Source of the DNA: CALIBK01 sp037444165
Lineage (GTDB): Bacteria; Desulfobacterota; BSN033; UBA1163
Direction of reading: 5' to 3'
DNA: 31,733 bases
Assembly: GCA_037444165.1 (NCBI GenBank)
Contig: JBBIMX010000030.1
Span: forward strand, 1-31,733
This document shows, in pieces, positions 24,667-31,686 of the stretch. The number at the start of each line of letters is the position of its first letter. Positions within the stretch are counted from its first letter, which is position 1. The notes below the pieces were generated by a model. That model was not told the origin of the DNA. It was given only the letters and a program-made list of their open reading frames with translations, and did no database searches. A program made the translations under genes and the position numbers.

Positions 24667-24708
24667 TTGACAATTTATCACAATTATTTTAATTGTTTAA
24701 AAACAATT
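24667..24708 (+). promoter_or_regulatory. Promoter and overlapping palindromes upstream of the ydcH-like/ilvBN genes
   Basis: A consensus TTGACA (24667-24672) is followed by TTTAAT (24688-24693, 15-base spacing) or TAATTG (17-base spacing). CAATTA-TTT-TAATTG (24681-24695) and AATTGTTT-AA-AAACAATT (24691-24708) are perfect overlapping inverted repeats covering the -10 and start region. They look like an operator for a dimeric repressor. The site lies just downstream of the miniature element. No leader peptide or attenuator is visible before the first gene. Confidence 0.55.
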
Positions 24709-24737
24709 GAAATTTCAAACCATTGCAGGAGATCTGT

Positions 24738-24956
24738 ATGAAAACAAAAGATGAAGAATTGATAGAGAGGCTAATGAGGGAGGATGAGGCCTTTTCGAAT
24801 GCCAAAAAGGCCCATGCCGAACTCGAAAGACAACTCGAGGAGCTGGAGAAGAAACCATTTTTAACCCCTCAGGACGAGATGGAAATCAAGATCATTAAAA
24901 AGAAAAAACTGGCATACAAAGATCAGATGGAAAGGATCTTGATGAGATATCGATGA
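24738..24956 (+). CDS. YdcH/DUF465-like small coiled-coil protein
   Basis: 72 residues, mostly charged alpha-helix: EELIERLMREDEAFSNAKKA, a middle glutamate-rich stretch (AELERQLEELEKK), and a closing EIKIIKKKKLAYKDQMERIL. This matches the DUF465/YdcH pattern, a two-helix hairpin of unknown function. The ATG at 24738 follows CAGGAG. A TTG frame start 15 bases upstream would overlap that site and is unlikely. The stop overlaps the ilvB start (ATGA), so translation is coupled, although no functional link to branched-chain amino acid synthesis is known. Confidence 0.82.
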   Translation: MKTKDEELIERLMREDEAFSNAKKAHAELERQLEELEKKPFLTPQDEMEIKIIKKKKLAYKDQMERILMRYR

Positions 24957-26641
24957 AGAAGACAGGTTCCCAGATTATTATTGAGTGTCTAAAGAAAGAA
25001 GGGGTGGAGGTCATCTTTAACTATCCCGGGGGAGCTGTTCTTCCCCTGTTTGATGAACTGGCCCACGCCCCCTTTCAAAAAATTCTTGTTCGTCATGAAC
25101 AGGCTGCCGTTCATGCCGCCGATGGGTATGCACGGGCCTCAGGGAAGGTGGGTGTCGTTTTAGTGACTTCTGGCCCTGGTGCCACAAATACCGTCACTGG
25201 AGTGGCTACAGCCTATATGGATTCTGTTCCGGTGGTGGTTCTTACGGGTCAAATCCCTACCTATCTTATAGGAAATGATGCATTCCAGGAAGCAGATATT
25301 GTAGGCATTACCCGCCCATGCACTAAACATAATTATCTTGTGAAGGATATTAAAGAATTGAGCAGGATCATCAAAGAGGCATTCTATATAGCACGAAGCG
25401 GAAGACCCGGGCCTGTGCTGGTAGATTTACCAAAGGATATCCTGGTGGAGTCCACAGAGTTTAAATATCCGGAGAAGGTGACGATTCGAGGATATCGACC
25501 TGTCTATGAAGGACATCCAGGACAAATTCAGAGGGCTGTGGCCCTCATCTTAAAATCCAAAAAACCTGTCTTTTATGTAGGAGGCGGCGTCATCTCCTCC
25601 AATGCATCCAAAGAGCTTTTCCACCTTGTTGAGATATTGGGCATTCCCGTAACCATGACCCTAATGGGATTGGGGGCTTTTCCAGGGAACCACCCCCTTT
25701 CTCTGGGGATGTTAGGCATGCATGGAACCTATCGAGCCAACATGGCCGTGATGGAGTCCGATTTGCTCATCGCCTTAGGAGCACGATTTGACGATCGAGT
25801 AACAGGAAAGGTCGAGTCCTTTGCTCCTCAGGCAAAGGTCATTCACATCGATATTGATCCTACCTCCATTAGTAAAAATGTAAAGGTGGATCTTCCCATC
25901 GTTGGAGATTGCAAACGAATCCTCGGGAAAATCATCACCCTTTTAGAGAAAGAGGATACCCATTCCTATAAAGAGGGGCTTCAAAAATGGAGGCGCCAGA
26001 TCGAAAGCTGGAAAGCGATTTATGACCTGAGTTATCGTCAGGAAGGAATGATCAAACCTCAATTTGTGATAGAAAAGATTTATGAATTGACCCAGGGAGA
26101 GGCCATCCTTTCAACGGAAGTGGGTCAAAATCAGATGTGGACTGCCCAGTATTTTCCCTTTATGAAGCCCAGAACGCTCCTTACCTCAGGAGGGCTTGGG
26201 ACGATGGGTTATGGGTTTCCAGCAGCCATAGGGGCCCAAATCGCCTTTCCCAATCGTTTGGTGATTAATATCTCGGGGGATGGAAGTTTCCAGATGAATT
26301 CTCAGGAGTTAGCGACAGCCGTTCAATACCGACTCCCTGTAAAGGTAGCCATTCTGAATAACGGCTGCCTTGGAATGGTCAGGCAATGGCAGGAATTCTT
26401 CTATGAGAAACGCTATGTCTGTTCCTCTCTTGAAGGGATTTCTCCTGACTTTGTAAAATTGGCCGAAGCCTATGGAGCAGTAGGTTTGAGGGCTACCCAA
26501 CCCGAAGAGGTCGTTCCTATACTGAAGAAAGCCTTCTCAATCCGTGAACCAGTGGTCATTGATTTTGTCATTGACCCTTGTGAAAATGTCTATCCCATGG
26601 TCCCCGCAGGGGAACCTCTGAACCAGATGAGATTGGTATAA
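24953..26641 (+). CDS. ilvB: Acetolactate synthase, large (catalytic) subunit
   Basis: A TPP-dependent enzyme that condenses two pyruvates, or pyruvate with 2-oxobutyrate, in valine, leucine and isoleucine synthesis. 562 residues. The catalytic glutamate is in LVRHEQAAVHAADGYARA. The middle FAD domain has GLGAFPGNHPLSLGMLGMHG. The TPP/Mg motif begins GDGSFQMNSQELATAVQ and ends in LNNGCLGMVRQWQEFFY, which is specific to acetolactate synthase within this superfamily. It overlaps the YdcH-like gene by four bases, and ilvN follows after 33 bases. Confidence 0.97.
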   Translation: MKKTGSQIIIECLKKEGVEVIFNYPGGAVLPLFDELAHAPFQKILVRHEQAAVHAADGYARASGKVGVVLVTSGPGATNTVTGVATAYMDSVPVVVLTGQIPTYLIGNDAFQEADIVGITRPCTKHNYLVKDIKELSRIIKEAFYIARSGRPGPVLVDLPKDILVESTEFKYPEKVTIRGYRPVYEGHPGQIQRAVALILKSKKPVFYVGGGVISSNASKELFHLVEILGIPVTMTLMGLGAFPGNHPLSLGMLGMHGTYRANMAVMESDLLIALGARFDDRVTGKVESFAPQAKVIHIDIDPTSISKNVKVDLPIVGDCKRILGKIITLLEKEDTHSYKEGLQKWRRQIESWKAIYDLSYRQEGMIKPQFVIEKIYELTQGEAILSTEVGQNQMWTAQYFPFMKPRTLLTSGGLGTMGYGFPAAIGAQIAFPNRLVINISGDGSFQMNSQELATAVQYRLPVKVAILNNGCLGMVRQWQEFFYEKRYVCSSLEGISPDFVKLAEAYGAVGLRATQPEEVVPILKKAFSIREPVVIDFVIDPCENVYPMVPAGEPLNQMRLV

Positions 26642-26674
26642 AACGAGGAGATGATGGAATAAAGAGAGGTTTAG

Positions 26675-27169
26675 ATGCGTCACGTGATCACCCTCTTAGT
26701 GGAAAATGAATTTGGTGTTCTGGCTCGTATCGCGGGCCTCTTCAGTGGGAGAGGGTTCAACATCGAGAGTCTTTCTGTCGCAGAAACCCTGGATCCTACG
26801 ATTTCGACCATGACCCTGGTCACTCGAGGGGACGATGCCATCATTGAGCAGGTCATTAAGCAGCTGAATAAGTTGATTCCGGTGATCAAGGTTGTAGACC
26901 TGATTGATAAAGAGTTTGTTGAGCGAGAGATGGTTCTGGTGAAAGTTTCAACCACTGCTCAGACCCGAGACGAGGTATTAAGAATCACCGAAATCTTTAA
27001 AGGGAAGATCCTCGATGTGGGAAATAAAACCTATACGATCGAAGTCACAGGGGATGAGAAGAAGATCAATGCTCTTCTTGCCTTGCTCAAACCCCTGGGA
27101 ATTAAGGAATTGGTCAGGACAGGTCGGGTGGCTATGGCAAGGGGAAGTCGCTCTTCCACTGAGTTGTGA
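26675..27169 (+). CDS. ilvN: Acetolactate synthase, small (regulatory) subunit
   Basis: 164 residues. An N-terminal ACT domain (about 2-75) has HVITLLVENEFGVLARIAGL and FSGRGFNIESLSVAETLD; these bind valine for feedback inhibition and activate IlvB. The C-terminal ALS_ss domain has EIFKGKILDVGNKTYTIEVTG. The length is standard for the IlvH/IlvN long form. It is the second gene of the ilvBN pair. psd starts 29 bases later, but ilvC, common next in this order in related bacteria, is absent here. Confidence 0.97.
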   Translation: MRHVITLLVENEFGVLARIAGLFSGRGFNIESLSVAETLDPTISTMTLVTRGDDAIIEQVIKQLNKLIPVIKVVDLIDKEFVEREMVLVKVSTTAQTRDEVLRITEIFKGKILDVGNKTYTIEVTGDEKKINALLALLKPLGIKELVRTGRVAMARGSRSSTEL

Positions 27170-27198
27170 AATTTCCATAGGAGCCAGGAAAGAGAAAC

Positions 27199-27843
27199 AT
27201 GCCTGAAAAACGATGGCCCATTGTTAAAGAAGGGCTTCCCTTCCTGATCCCTTCTTCCATTTTGACTTTGCTATTCCTTCTTATCGGGTGGAGGTGGCCT
27301 GCCCTTCTTGGACTCCTGATGAGCCTTTTTATAGCCTATTTTTTTAGAAATCCTAAAAGGAAGATCCCTTCCTTAAAAAATATTGTCCTTTCACCAGCCG
27401 ATGGGAAGATCGTTGATCTCGGGGAATGCGAGGAGGCACGTTTTTTGAGGCAGAAGGCCTTAAAGATATCGATCTTTATGTCCCCTCTGGATGTCCATTT
27501 GAATCGCGCTCCGGTCTCGGGGAGAGTGATCGAGACGAAATATCATCCCGGCAAATTCTTGATGGCGAGCAGGGAGAAGGCTTCTCTTCTCAATGAACAG
27601 AATGCCTTTGTTTTGGAAGGAGAGGAGAATTTCAAGGTCCTCCTCGTTCAGATCGCCGGATGGCTGGCTCGAAGAATTGTCTGTTATGCTCGGGAAGGAG
27701 ATTACTTGAAACAGGGTGAAATCTTTGGTATGATACGATTTGGATCAAGGGTAGATCTTTTTCTCCCCACCGATGTGAGACCGATCGTTCATCTCGGGCA
27801 ACATGTCAAAGGGGGAGAATCCATTATCGGGTATCGAGAATGA
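27199..27843 (+). CDS. psd: Phosphatidylserine decarboxylase proenzyme (short form)
   Basis: Makes phosphatidylethanolamine from phosphatidylserine. 214 residues, the short archaeal-type form rather than the about 320-residue E. coli type. N-terminal hydrophobic helices (about 13-50) are followed by SPADGKIVDLGE, FMSPLDVHLNRAPVSG and QIAGWLARRIVCYAREGD. Self-cleavage should occur at the GS of RFGSRVDLFLP, with S183 becoming the pyruvoyl group. It overlaps pssA by four bases (ATGA), so the enzymes for two consecutive steps are co-translated. Confidence 0.95.
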   Translation: MPEKRWPIVKEGLPFLIPSSILTLLFLLIGWRWPALLGLLMSLFIAYFFRNPKRKIPSLKNIVLSPADGKIVDLGECEEARFLRQKALKISIFMSPLDVHLNRAPVSGRVIETKYHPGKFLMASREKASLLNEQNAFVLEGEENFKVLLVQIAGWLARRIVCYAREGDYLKQGEIFGMIRFGSRVDLFLPTDVRPIVHLGQHVKGGESIIGYRE

Positions 27844-28619
27844 GGAAAAGAAAAACAAAGATTAAGATGCGAAAAGGGATCTATATTCTCCCCAATCTTT
27901 TCACCACAGCGAATCTCTTCTGTGGCTTTTGGTCGATTATCTCTGTCTTTCATGAGAAATATTTCTATGGAGCAGTGGCCATCCTTCTCGCCGCCGTCTT
28001 CGATGCCCTGGATGGGAAGATTGCCCGCCTCTCTGGAGCCACCTCCAAGTTCGGGGTTCAATATGACTCCCTGGCTGATTTGGTCTCCTTTGGTGTGGCT
28101 CCGGCTCTGTTGGCCTTCAGTTGGGCGTTAAGGCCTTATGGACGATTTGGATGGTTGGCCGCTTTTATCTTTGTCGTTTGTGGGGCTTTAAGATTGGCCA
28201 GGTTTAATGTCATGTCGGCTTCGGGGGAAACTAAATATTTTAAAGGGTTACCCATCCCTGCAGCCGCTTCCATGATTGCCCTAACCATTCTCCTCTACCT
28301 ACGACTGATCGAGACAGGATGGATCAAGGATATTGTGATTTTGATAATGATCTATGTTCTGGCATTTTTAATGGTTTCCAGCATCCGATATTTCAGCCTT
28401 AAAGAACTGGATTTGGCAAGAAGGAAGCCCTTTGGGACTTTCATCTTTGTGGTTTTTTCTATTATCGTGATTCTTATGGAACCGATCATTGTCCTTTCGG
28501 GTTTTGTCCTTCTCTATGTCTGTTCAGGTCCAGCCCATGTCATCATTGCCTGGCGTAAGAAGAGAGAATTGAAGAAGATAGAGGCACTCCATCCCGGGGA
28601 GATGGGATTCCAACCCTGA
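27840..28619 (+). CDS. pssA: CDP-diacylglycerol-serine O-phosphatidyltransferase
   Basis: A membrane enzyme of the CDP-alcohol phosphotransferase family. It makes phosphatidylserine from CDP-diacylglycerol (the CdsA product) and serine, which Psd then decarboxylates. 259 residues with about seven hydrophobic helices. The active-site motif is DALDGKIARLSG followed by GVQYDSLADLVSFG, that is DG..AR...G...D...D. A second ATG at residue 10 (27867) begins MRKGIYILPNLFTTANLF and is an alternative start. The first ATG overlaps the psd stop. Confidence 0.95.
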   Translation: MRKRKTKIKMRKGIYILPNLFTTANLFCGFWSIISVFHEKYFYGAVAILLAAVFDALDGKIARLSGATSKFGVQYDSLADLVSFGVAPALLAFSWALRPYGRFGWLAAFIFVVCGALRLARFNVMSASGETKYFKGLPIPAAASMIALTILLYLRLIETGWIKDIVILIMIYVLAFLMVSSIRYFSLKELDLARRKPFGTFIFVVFSIIVILMEPIIVLSGFVLLYVCSGPAHVIIAWRKKRELKKIEALHPGEMGFQP

Positions 28620-28632
28620 CCCCCTGTTCATC

Positions 28633-28661
28633 TTGCCTTTCTTAATCTTTTTGTGTTAAAT
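28633..28661 (+). promoter_or_regulatory. Candidate promoter of tRNA-Asn
   Basis: TTGCCT (28633-28638), a 17-base spacer and TTAAAT (28656-28661) end about 14 bases before the mature tRNA. This is an appropriate distance for a tRNA promoter with a short 5' leader. Confidence 0.5.
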
Positions 28662-28674
28662 AAGACTTGATCAT

Positions 28675-28751
28675 TCCCCGGTAGCTCAACCGGTAGTAGC
28701 GGGTGGCTGTTAACCACTAGGTTGCAGGTTCGAGTCCTGCCCGGGGAGCCA
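28675..28751 (+). tRNA. tRNA-Asn (anticodon GTT)
   Basis: The cloverleaf reads by eye: acceptor TCCCCGG/CCGGGGA, discriminator G, encoded CCA (28749-28751), anticodon loop CTGTTAA with GTT, and T arm GCAGG-TTCGAGT-CCTGC. The D arm reads GCTC...TAGC, so its innermost pair is C opposite T. The common form GGTAGAGC here has an extra T (GGTAGTAGC), which makes the gene 77 rather than 76 bases with CCA. All other stems pair. Its 3' half is repeated, in damaged form, at 29044-29116. Confidence 0.93.
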
Positions 28752-28762
28752 GATGAAAAACG

Positions 28763-28794
28763 CCCTGCTGGAAGATGGCAGGGTTCTTTATTCT
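28763..28794 (+). terminator. Hairpin and T-rich stretch directly after tRNA-Asn
   Basis: CCCTGC (28763-28768) pairs with GCAGGG (28778-28783) over a nine-base loop, followed by TTCTTTATTCT. It lies 11 bases after the tRNA CCA and before the preferred GIY-YIG start, consistent with a tRNA terminator that may partly read through into the nuclease gene. Confidence 0.5.
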
Positions 28795-29055
28795 ATGGGA
28801 TTTTGGGTCTATATCCTCCAAAGTGAATTCACAGGCCGTTATTATTGTGGCCAAACTCAAGCTTTGAAAACCAGACTTCACCAGCATAATGACCCATCAA
28901 ACACTCTTTCACTGACAACGAAAAGATTCAAAGGACCATGGCGCCTTATATGGTCAAAGGAAGTCCAAAATGGCTCTGAATCAGTGCAACTGGAACGGCA
29001 GATCAAAAAGCGGGGAATCCACCGTTTCCTGCAAGAACAAAAAGGTGGCTGTTAA
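28795..29055 (+). CDS. Standalone GIY-YIG nuclease, 3' end formed by a duplicated tRNA-Asn arm
   Basis: 86 residues from the ATG at 28795, beginning MGFWVYILQS. The GIY-YIG motif is split as WVYIL and YYCGQT (the usual YVGST variant). The catalytic arginine is in LKTRLHQHN and the glutamate in QLERQIKKRG. It is a one-domain endonuclease of the UPF0213/YhbQ-like type. An ATG at 28753 would extend it 14 residues across the terminator hairpin, so I prefer the later one. The last three codons and the stop, GGT GGC TGT TAA, are the anticodon arm of the tRNA-Asn copy that follows. The nuclease may have arrived as a homing or integrating cassette in the tRNA gene; no integrase is present. Confidence 0.82.
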   Translation: MGFWVYILQSEFTGRYYCGQTQALKTRLHQHNDPSNTLSLTTKRFKGPWRLIWSKEVQNGSESVQLERQIKKRGIHRFLQEQKGGC

Positions 29056-29116
29056 TCCCGCCTCAGGCGGGATTGCAGGTTCGATCCCGCTATGAGCGGG
29101 ACTGCTCGGGGAGCCA
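29044..29116 (+). pseudogene. Broken 3' half of tRNA-Asn carrying two 17-nt hairpins
   Basis: Three blocks match tRNA-Asn: GGTGGCTGTTAA (29044-29055, exact), TTGCAGGTTCGA (29073-29084, exact) and CTGCTCGGGGAGCCA (29102-29116, one change). Between them the CCACTAGG of the anticodon stem/variable loop is replaced by TCCCGCCTCAGGCGGGA (29056-29072), and GTC of the T arm by TCCCGCTATGAGCGGGA (29085-29101). Each is a perfect 7-bp stem with a three-base loop. The 5' half is absent, so it is not a functional tRNA. Confidence 0.88.
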
Positions 29117-29137
29117 TTTTTGAACAATACAAACTGG

Positions 29138-29179
29138 GGATTTTCGGAAGGAGAAACGGAAATCCTCTTTTCTTTTTTA
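29138..29179 (+). terminator. Rho-independent terminator
   Basis: GGATTTTCG (29138-29146) pairs with CGGAAATCC (29157-29165), nine pairs with one G-T, over a ten-base loop, followed by TCTTTTCTTTTTTAT. It ends the tRNA-Asn/GIY-YIG/tRNA-fragment unit. Confidence 0.75.
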
Positions 29180-29215
29180 TCCCTACCCTCTAACCCCTAA
29201 AGGAATATTTGGATC

Positions 29216-29270
29216 GAGACCTATGAAAAAGTCTTTGGAAGACTGGGGAGGTAGTGTTCAAAACCCTTTT
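29216..29270 (+). repeat. Half copy of the tsaB-associated miniature element
   Basis: GAGACCTATGAAAAAGTC (29216-29233) and AGACTGGGGAGGTAG (29240-29254), then GTTCAAAACCCTT, match the left end of the element at 24432-24485 in the same order and orientation. The right inverted ends are not found downstream, so this is a truncated or solo end. It shows that the motif is a repeated family, not a unique hairpin. Confidence 0.75.
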
Positions 29271-29344
29271 TGCTCTCTTTGGTTATTCCACAACACCCTT
29301 TGTGTGCCTGCTTCCTCTTAAAGAATTCTCTGCTGTCTGTATTT

Positions 29345-29595
29345 TTAAATTCGTAATTCCTCACTGAAGTGGGGAATAACCCCGAGAGGGGTATTGGAGA
29401 AATTCATAGTGCGGTAACCTTAAATGGCCCATAGAAATCGTTACTTTGGTTTGTTTTAATCAGAAACCCATTTCTACGATGGATGGATTCGTAGGATCTA
29501 TTTATATTCAATCCATCCGCGTTCTATGGGTTTCGGAAATACTCCTATTGGGGTTAAATTTATTTACACCCTTCAGTGAGGGGTTACTTAAATTC
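29345..29595 (+). mobile_element. Complete GTAA-type miniature element with 8-bp target duplication
   Basis: The element is 29353-29587 (235 bp). The left end GTAATTCCTCACTGAAG and right end CTTCAGTGAGGGGTTAC are inverted repeats, 15/17 identical. TTAAATTC stands directly outside both ends (29345-29352 and 29588-29595), a perfect 8-bp target duplication. Internal inverted repeats GGATGGATT/AATCCATCC and CCCATAGAA/TTCTATGGG allow a long folded structure. There is no coding capacity. GTAA termini with 8-bp duplications are the hallmark of the IS66 family, so an IS66-type transposase may move it; this is an inference from end sequence only. Confidence 0.9.
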
Positions 29596-29663
29596 TTCTT
29601 TTTTTGATTCTTATTGTGTAATTTTGTATTATAATAAGAAATTTTCTATTTATTAAATGGGAT

Positions 29664-29778
29664 ATGGCAATGTTGAAGGAAAAAGAGAGGGATATAATGA
29701 CGGTCGAACAGATAACCGAATATCCTCAGATTTGGTAAAATATTTTCCCTAAAAATCGCTGGTCAGTGGCAGTTTTGA
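29664..29778 (+). pseudogene. Remnant of an excisionase/HTH-type DNA-binding protein gene
   Basis: One frame (29664-29738) reads MAMLKEKERDIMTVEQITEY then PQIW and a stop, resembling the start of small HTH_17/excisionase-like proteins (typically MTVEEVAEYLQ...). A second frame, shifted by one, reads IFSLKIAGQWQF and stops at 29778. This resembles the end of the same domain (KVGGQWRF). The helix-turn region between them appears deleted with a frameshift. It lies between the miniature element and the methyltransferase gene, in AT-rich DNA. Confidence 0.45.
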
Positions 29779-29799
29779 TTACATCAAAATAAATAATTA

Positions 29800-31686
29800 T
29801 TACTTTTGAAAAACAAGTATATCTTCAATTCCTATTTTTCCTTTGTCTGCTTTTGATAAACCATGCTCAATTACATCAACTAATTTAAATCCAACTGACT
29901 TACCTAAGTCTCCCAATATTGGGGACGTTTCAATTACTTCTTCTTTTCCATTTATCATCCAGGAATGAAATTTACTAACAACCATTAGATAATATTTATC
30001 TTTCTTAAGGACCCTATAACATTCTTCAAAGGAAAGTCTCATCATTTTAAGATAATTTTGGATGATCTCGGCTTTATAAGTTCTACGAGACTTTCGCAAT
30101 AGCCCTATGAGTTTTATACTTGAATCTGGCAAAGGGATTGTAAAATATTTGTCACTTACAAAAAGAGGCAAAGCTTCATACTTATTTTCGTCTCTATGTT
30201 TTGCTTCATAAAAATTCTTTGTTGATTCCCACTTCAGGTCTTCTTCTAACTCTAAAATCAATATAGAAATCTTATTATTCCCTATGTAATCTAATGCATC
30301 AAAATAAGGAGGCGAAGTTAGTATTCCATCGATTGTTTCATTTTTTATCATAGACATATTAGTTGAATCTCCTTTAATAATTTTCATTTTTGCCTCATTA
30401 AGTTTTATACCCAGCATTTCAGCCATTTTTTGCGTTGCATACAATACTAGGTATCTATCTTCTACATACGATTTAAATGAGCCAACTATATCCCAGGCAC
30501 GACTTTTTTCTGAATACTCAACTACCTGTTGACTTAAAAGAATTAAAAGGAATTGTCTTATTTCATGATCTTTAAAACTTTCTATTTTTTCTTTTAGCAA
30601 TAATACTTTGTCAAGATAAGGGTCTATTTTCTTAAACGCAGTGTTATTTAAAGCATTTTTTCTTATCTTTTCCTTTAAGAGGATTGATTTGGTTTTGATA
30701 TTACCTTCAAGAAGACCACTATCAATTGATTCGAATAATTTAATTATTGCATTTCTTAATTTATTAATATCTATTGCGAGATTACATTTTACTTCAGCAA
30801 TCATTTTGCCAATATTCAATACTTCTATGCCGATAGCGTTTATTCCCATGGTAGGAGCATCAGCAATAAAGGCCCCGGAGCCCACAAAGGGATCAAGAAT
30901 TGTATCCCCTTCTTTAACTCTTAGAAGATTTATCAAAGCCCTTGATATTCTTGGGTCGCCTTTCCCTTTATATTTATGAAGGTAATGTAGAAATGGTTTC
31001 CGAAGTTCTGTGGATGCCCAATCTACAAAATCACCGATATGATTTTTACCAAGTCCAAAATGGGGAGATCGATAATGTCCATTTTTCAAGTGGGCGAGTA
31101 ATTCGTTCACTCCTTTTTCAATTCCCATTTCTTTCTCTTTGAAATAGGTTTCCCAATTTTCACTATTTTTAGGTCTGAAAACACAAGCAGGAAGCTTTTT
31201 TACCTCGGTGGCGTACTCAAACAGGGTTTGAAATGGTAAGAATCTGATTGCTGCTAATTTATTTTTATGGTTCTTACTATTCTTTATGAAAATTGTGGTA
31301 TAAGAATTGGGTTCTATTCTGCCTTCGTCTAAGAATTTATTTTCAAGTTTAAGCCCAATTTCACCTAAAGTTTCTTTTATATCTTCCGTTTCAAAAATTA
31401 CATAAATTTCTCGAAAGAATGTAGCCTTTCTAACAATCTCTACTACATTTATTAGTGGGATCTTTGCTAAAAAACCTTGTCCTTCTCCAAGATAAACTAA
31501 CCTATTTATCAAATGGATTACTTCTTCATCAAGTAAACTAAAAGGTTTTTCTCTAAAAAGACAAGATAATGTCTTAATAAACTCCGTTTTCGTGCCTAAC
31601 AAACTATCTATTTCCCTTTGTGCAAAATAAATCTCATCAGGGTCTCTTAAATCAAACTTTACTTTAGCTAAGCAATATATATTCAT
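29800..31686 (-). CDS. DNA-methyltransferase-like protein (N6-adenine/N4-cytosine type) with unassigned N-terminal region
   Basis: 628 residues in markedly AT-rich DNA. SAM motif I is ILDPFVGSGAFIADA (265-273 core). Motif IV is TSPPYFDALDYIG (about 457-469), preceded by IIKGDSTNM and followed by ECYRVLKKDKYYLMVVS, as in amino-methyltransferases acting on DNA. About 180 mainly helical residues separate the two motifs and may hold target recognition. The first 200 residues are not recognised. They resemble loosely the N-terminal region of TrmG10/Trm11-like (COG1041) enzymes, so a tRNA guanine methyltransferase is the alternative, but SPPY rather than DPPY favours DNA. The ATG follows GAGGTGA and overlaps the stop of an upstream gene. 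Composition suggests horizontal transfer. Confidence 0.75.
   Translation of the reverse strand: MNIYCLAKVKFDLRDPDEIYFAQREIDSLLGTKTEFIKTLSCLFREKPFSLLDEEVIHLINRLVYLGEGQGFLAKIPLINVVEIVRKATFFREIYVIFETEDIKETLGEIGLKLENKFLDEGRIEPNSYTTIFIKNSKNHKNKLAAIRFLPFQTLFEYATEVKKLPACVFRPKNSENWETYFKEKEMGIEKGVNELLAHLKNGHYRSPHFGLGKNHIGDFVDWASTELRKPFLHYLHKYKGKGDPRISRALINLLRVKEGDTILDPFVGSGAFIADAPTMGINAIGIEVLNIGKMIAEVKCNLAIDINKLRNAIIKLFESIDSGLLEGNIKTKSILLKEKIRKNALNNTAFKKIDPYLDKVLLLKEKIESFKDHEIRQFLLILLSQQVVEYSEKSRAWDIVGSFKSYVEDRYLVLYATQKMAEMLGIKLNEAKMKIIKGDSTNMSMIKNETIDGILTSPPYFDALDYIGNNKISILILELEEDLKWESTKNFYEAKHRDENKYEALPLFVSDKYFTIPLPDSSIKLIGLLRKSRRTYKAEIIQNYLKMMRLSFEECYRVLKKDKYYLMVVSKFHSWMINGKEEVIETSPILGDLGKSVGFKLVDVIEHGLSKADKGKIGIEDILVFQK

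Noticed and set aside
24454..24737. Attenuator or T-box leader for ilvB
   Set aside because: No leader peptide rich in Ile/Val/Leu, no T-box motif and no terminator/antiterminator pair; the strong inverted repeats there are the ends of a miniature element.
28753..28794. Upstream ATG for the GIY-YIG protein
   Set aside because: It starts two bases after the tRNA CCA, runs through the terminator hairpin and adds 14 residues outside the domain; the ATG at 28795 begins directly at the GIY-YIG fold.
29044..29116. A second functional tRNA-Asn gene
   Set aside because: The 5' acceptor and D arm are missing, the 3' strand of the anticodon stem is replaced, and the T arm is interrupted, so no cloverleaf can form.
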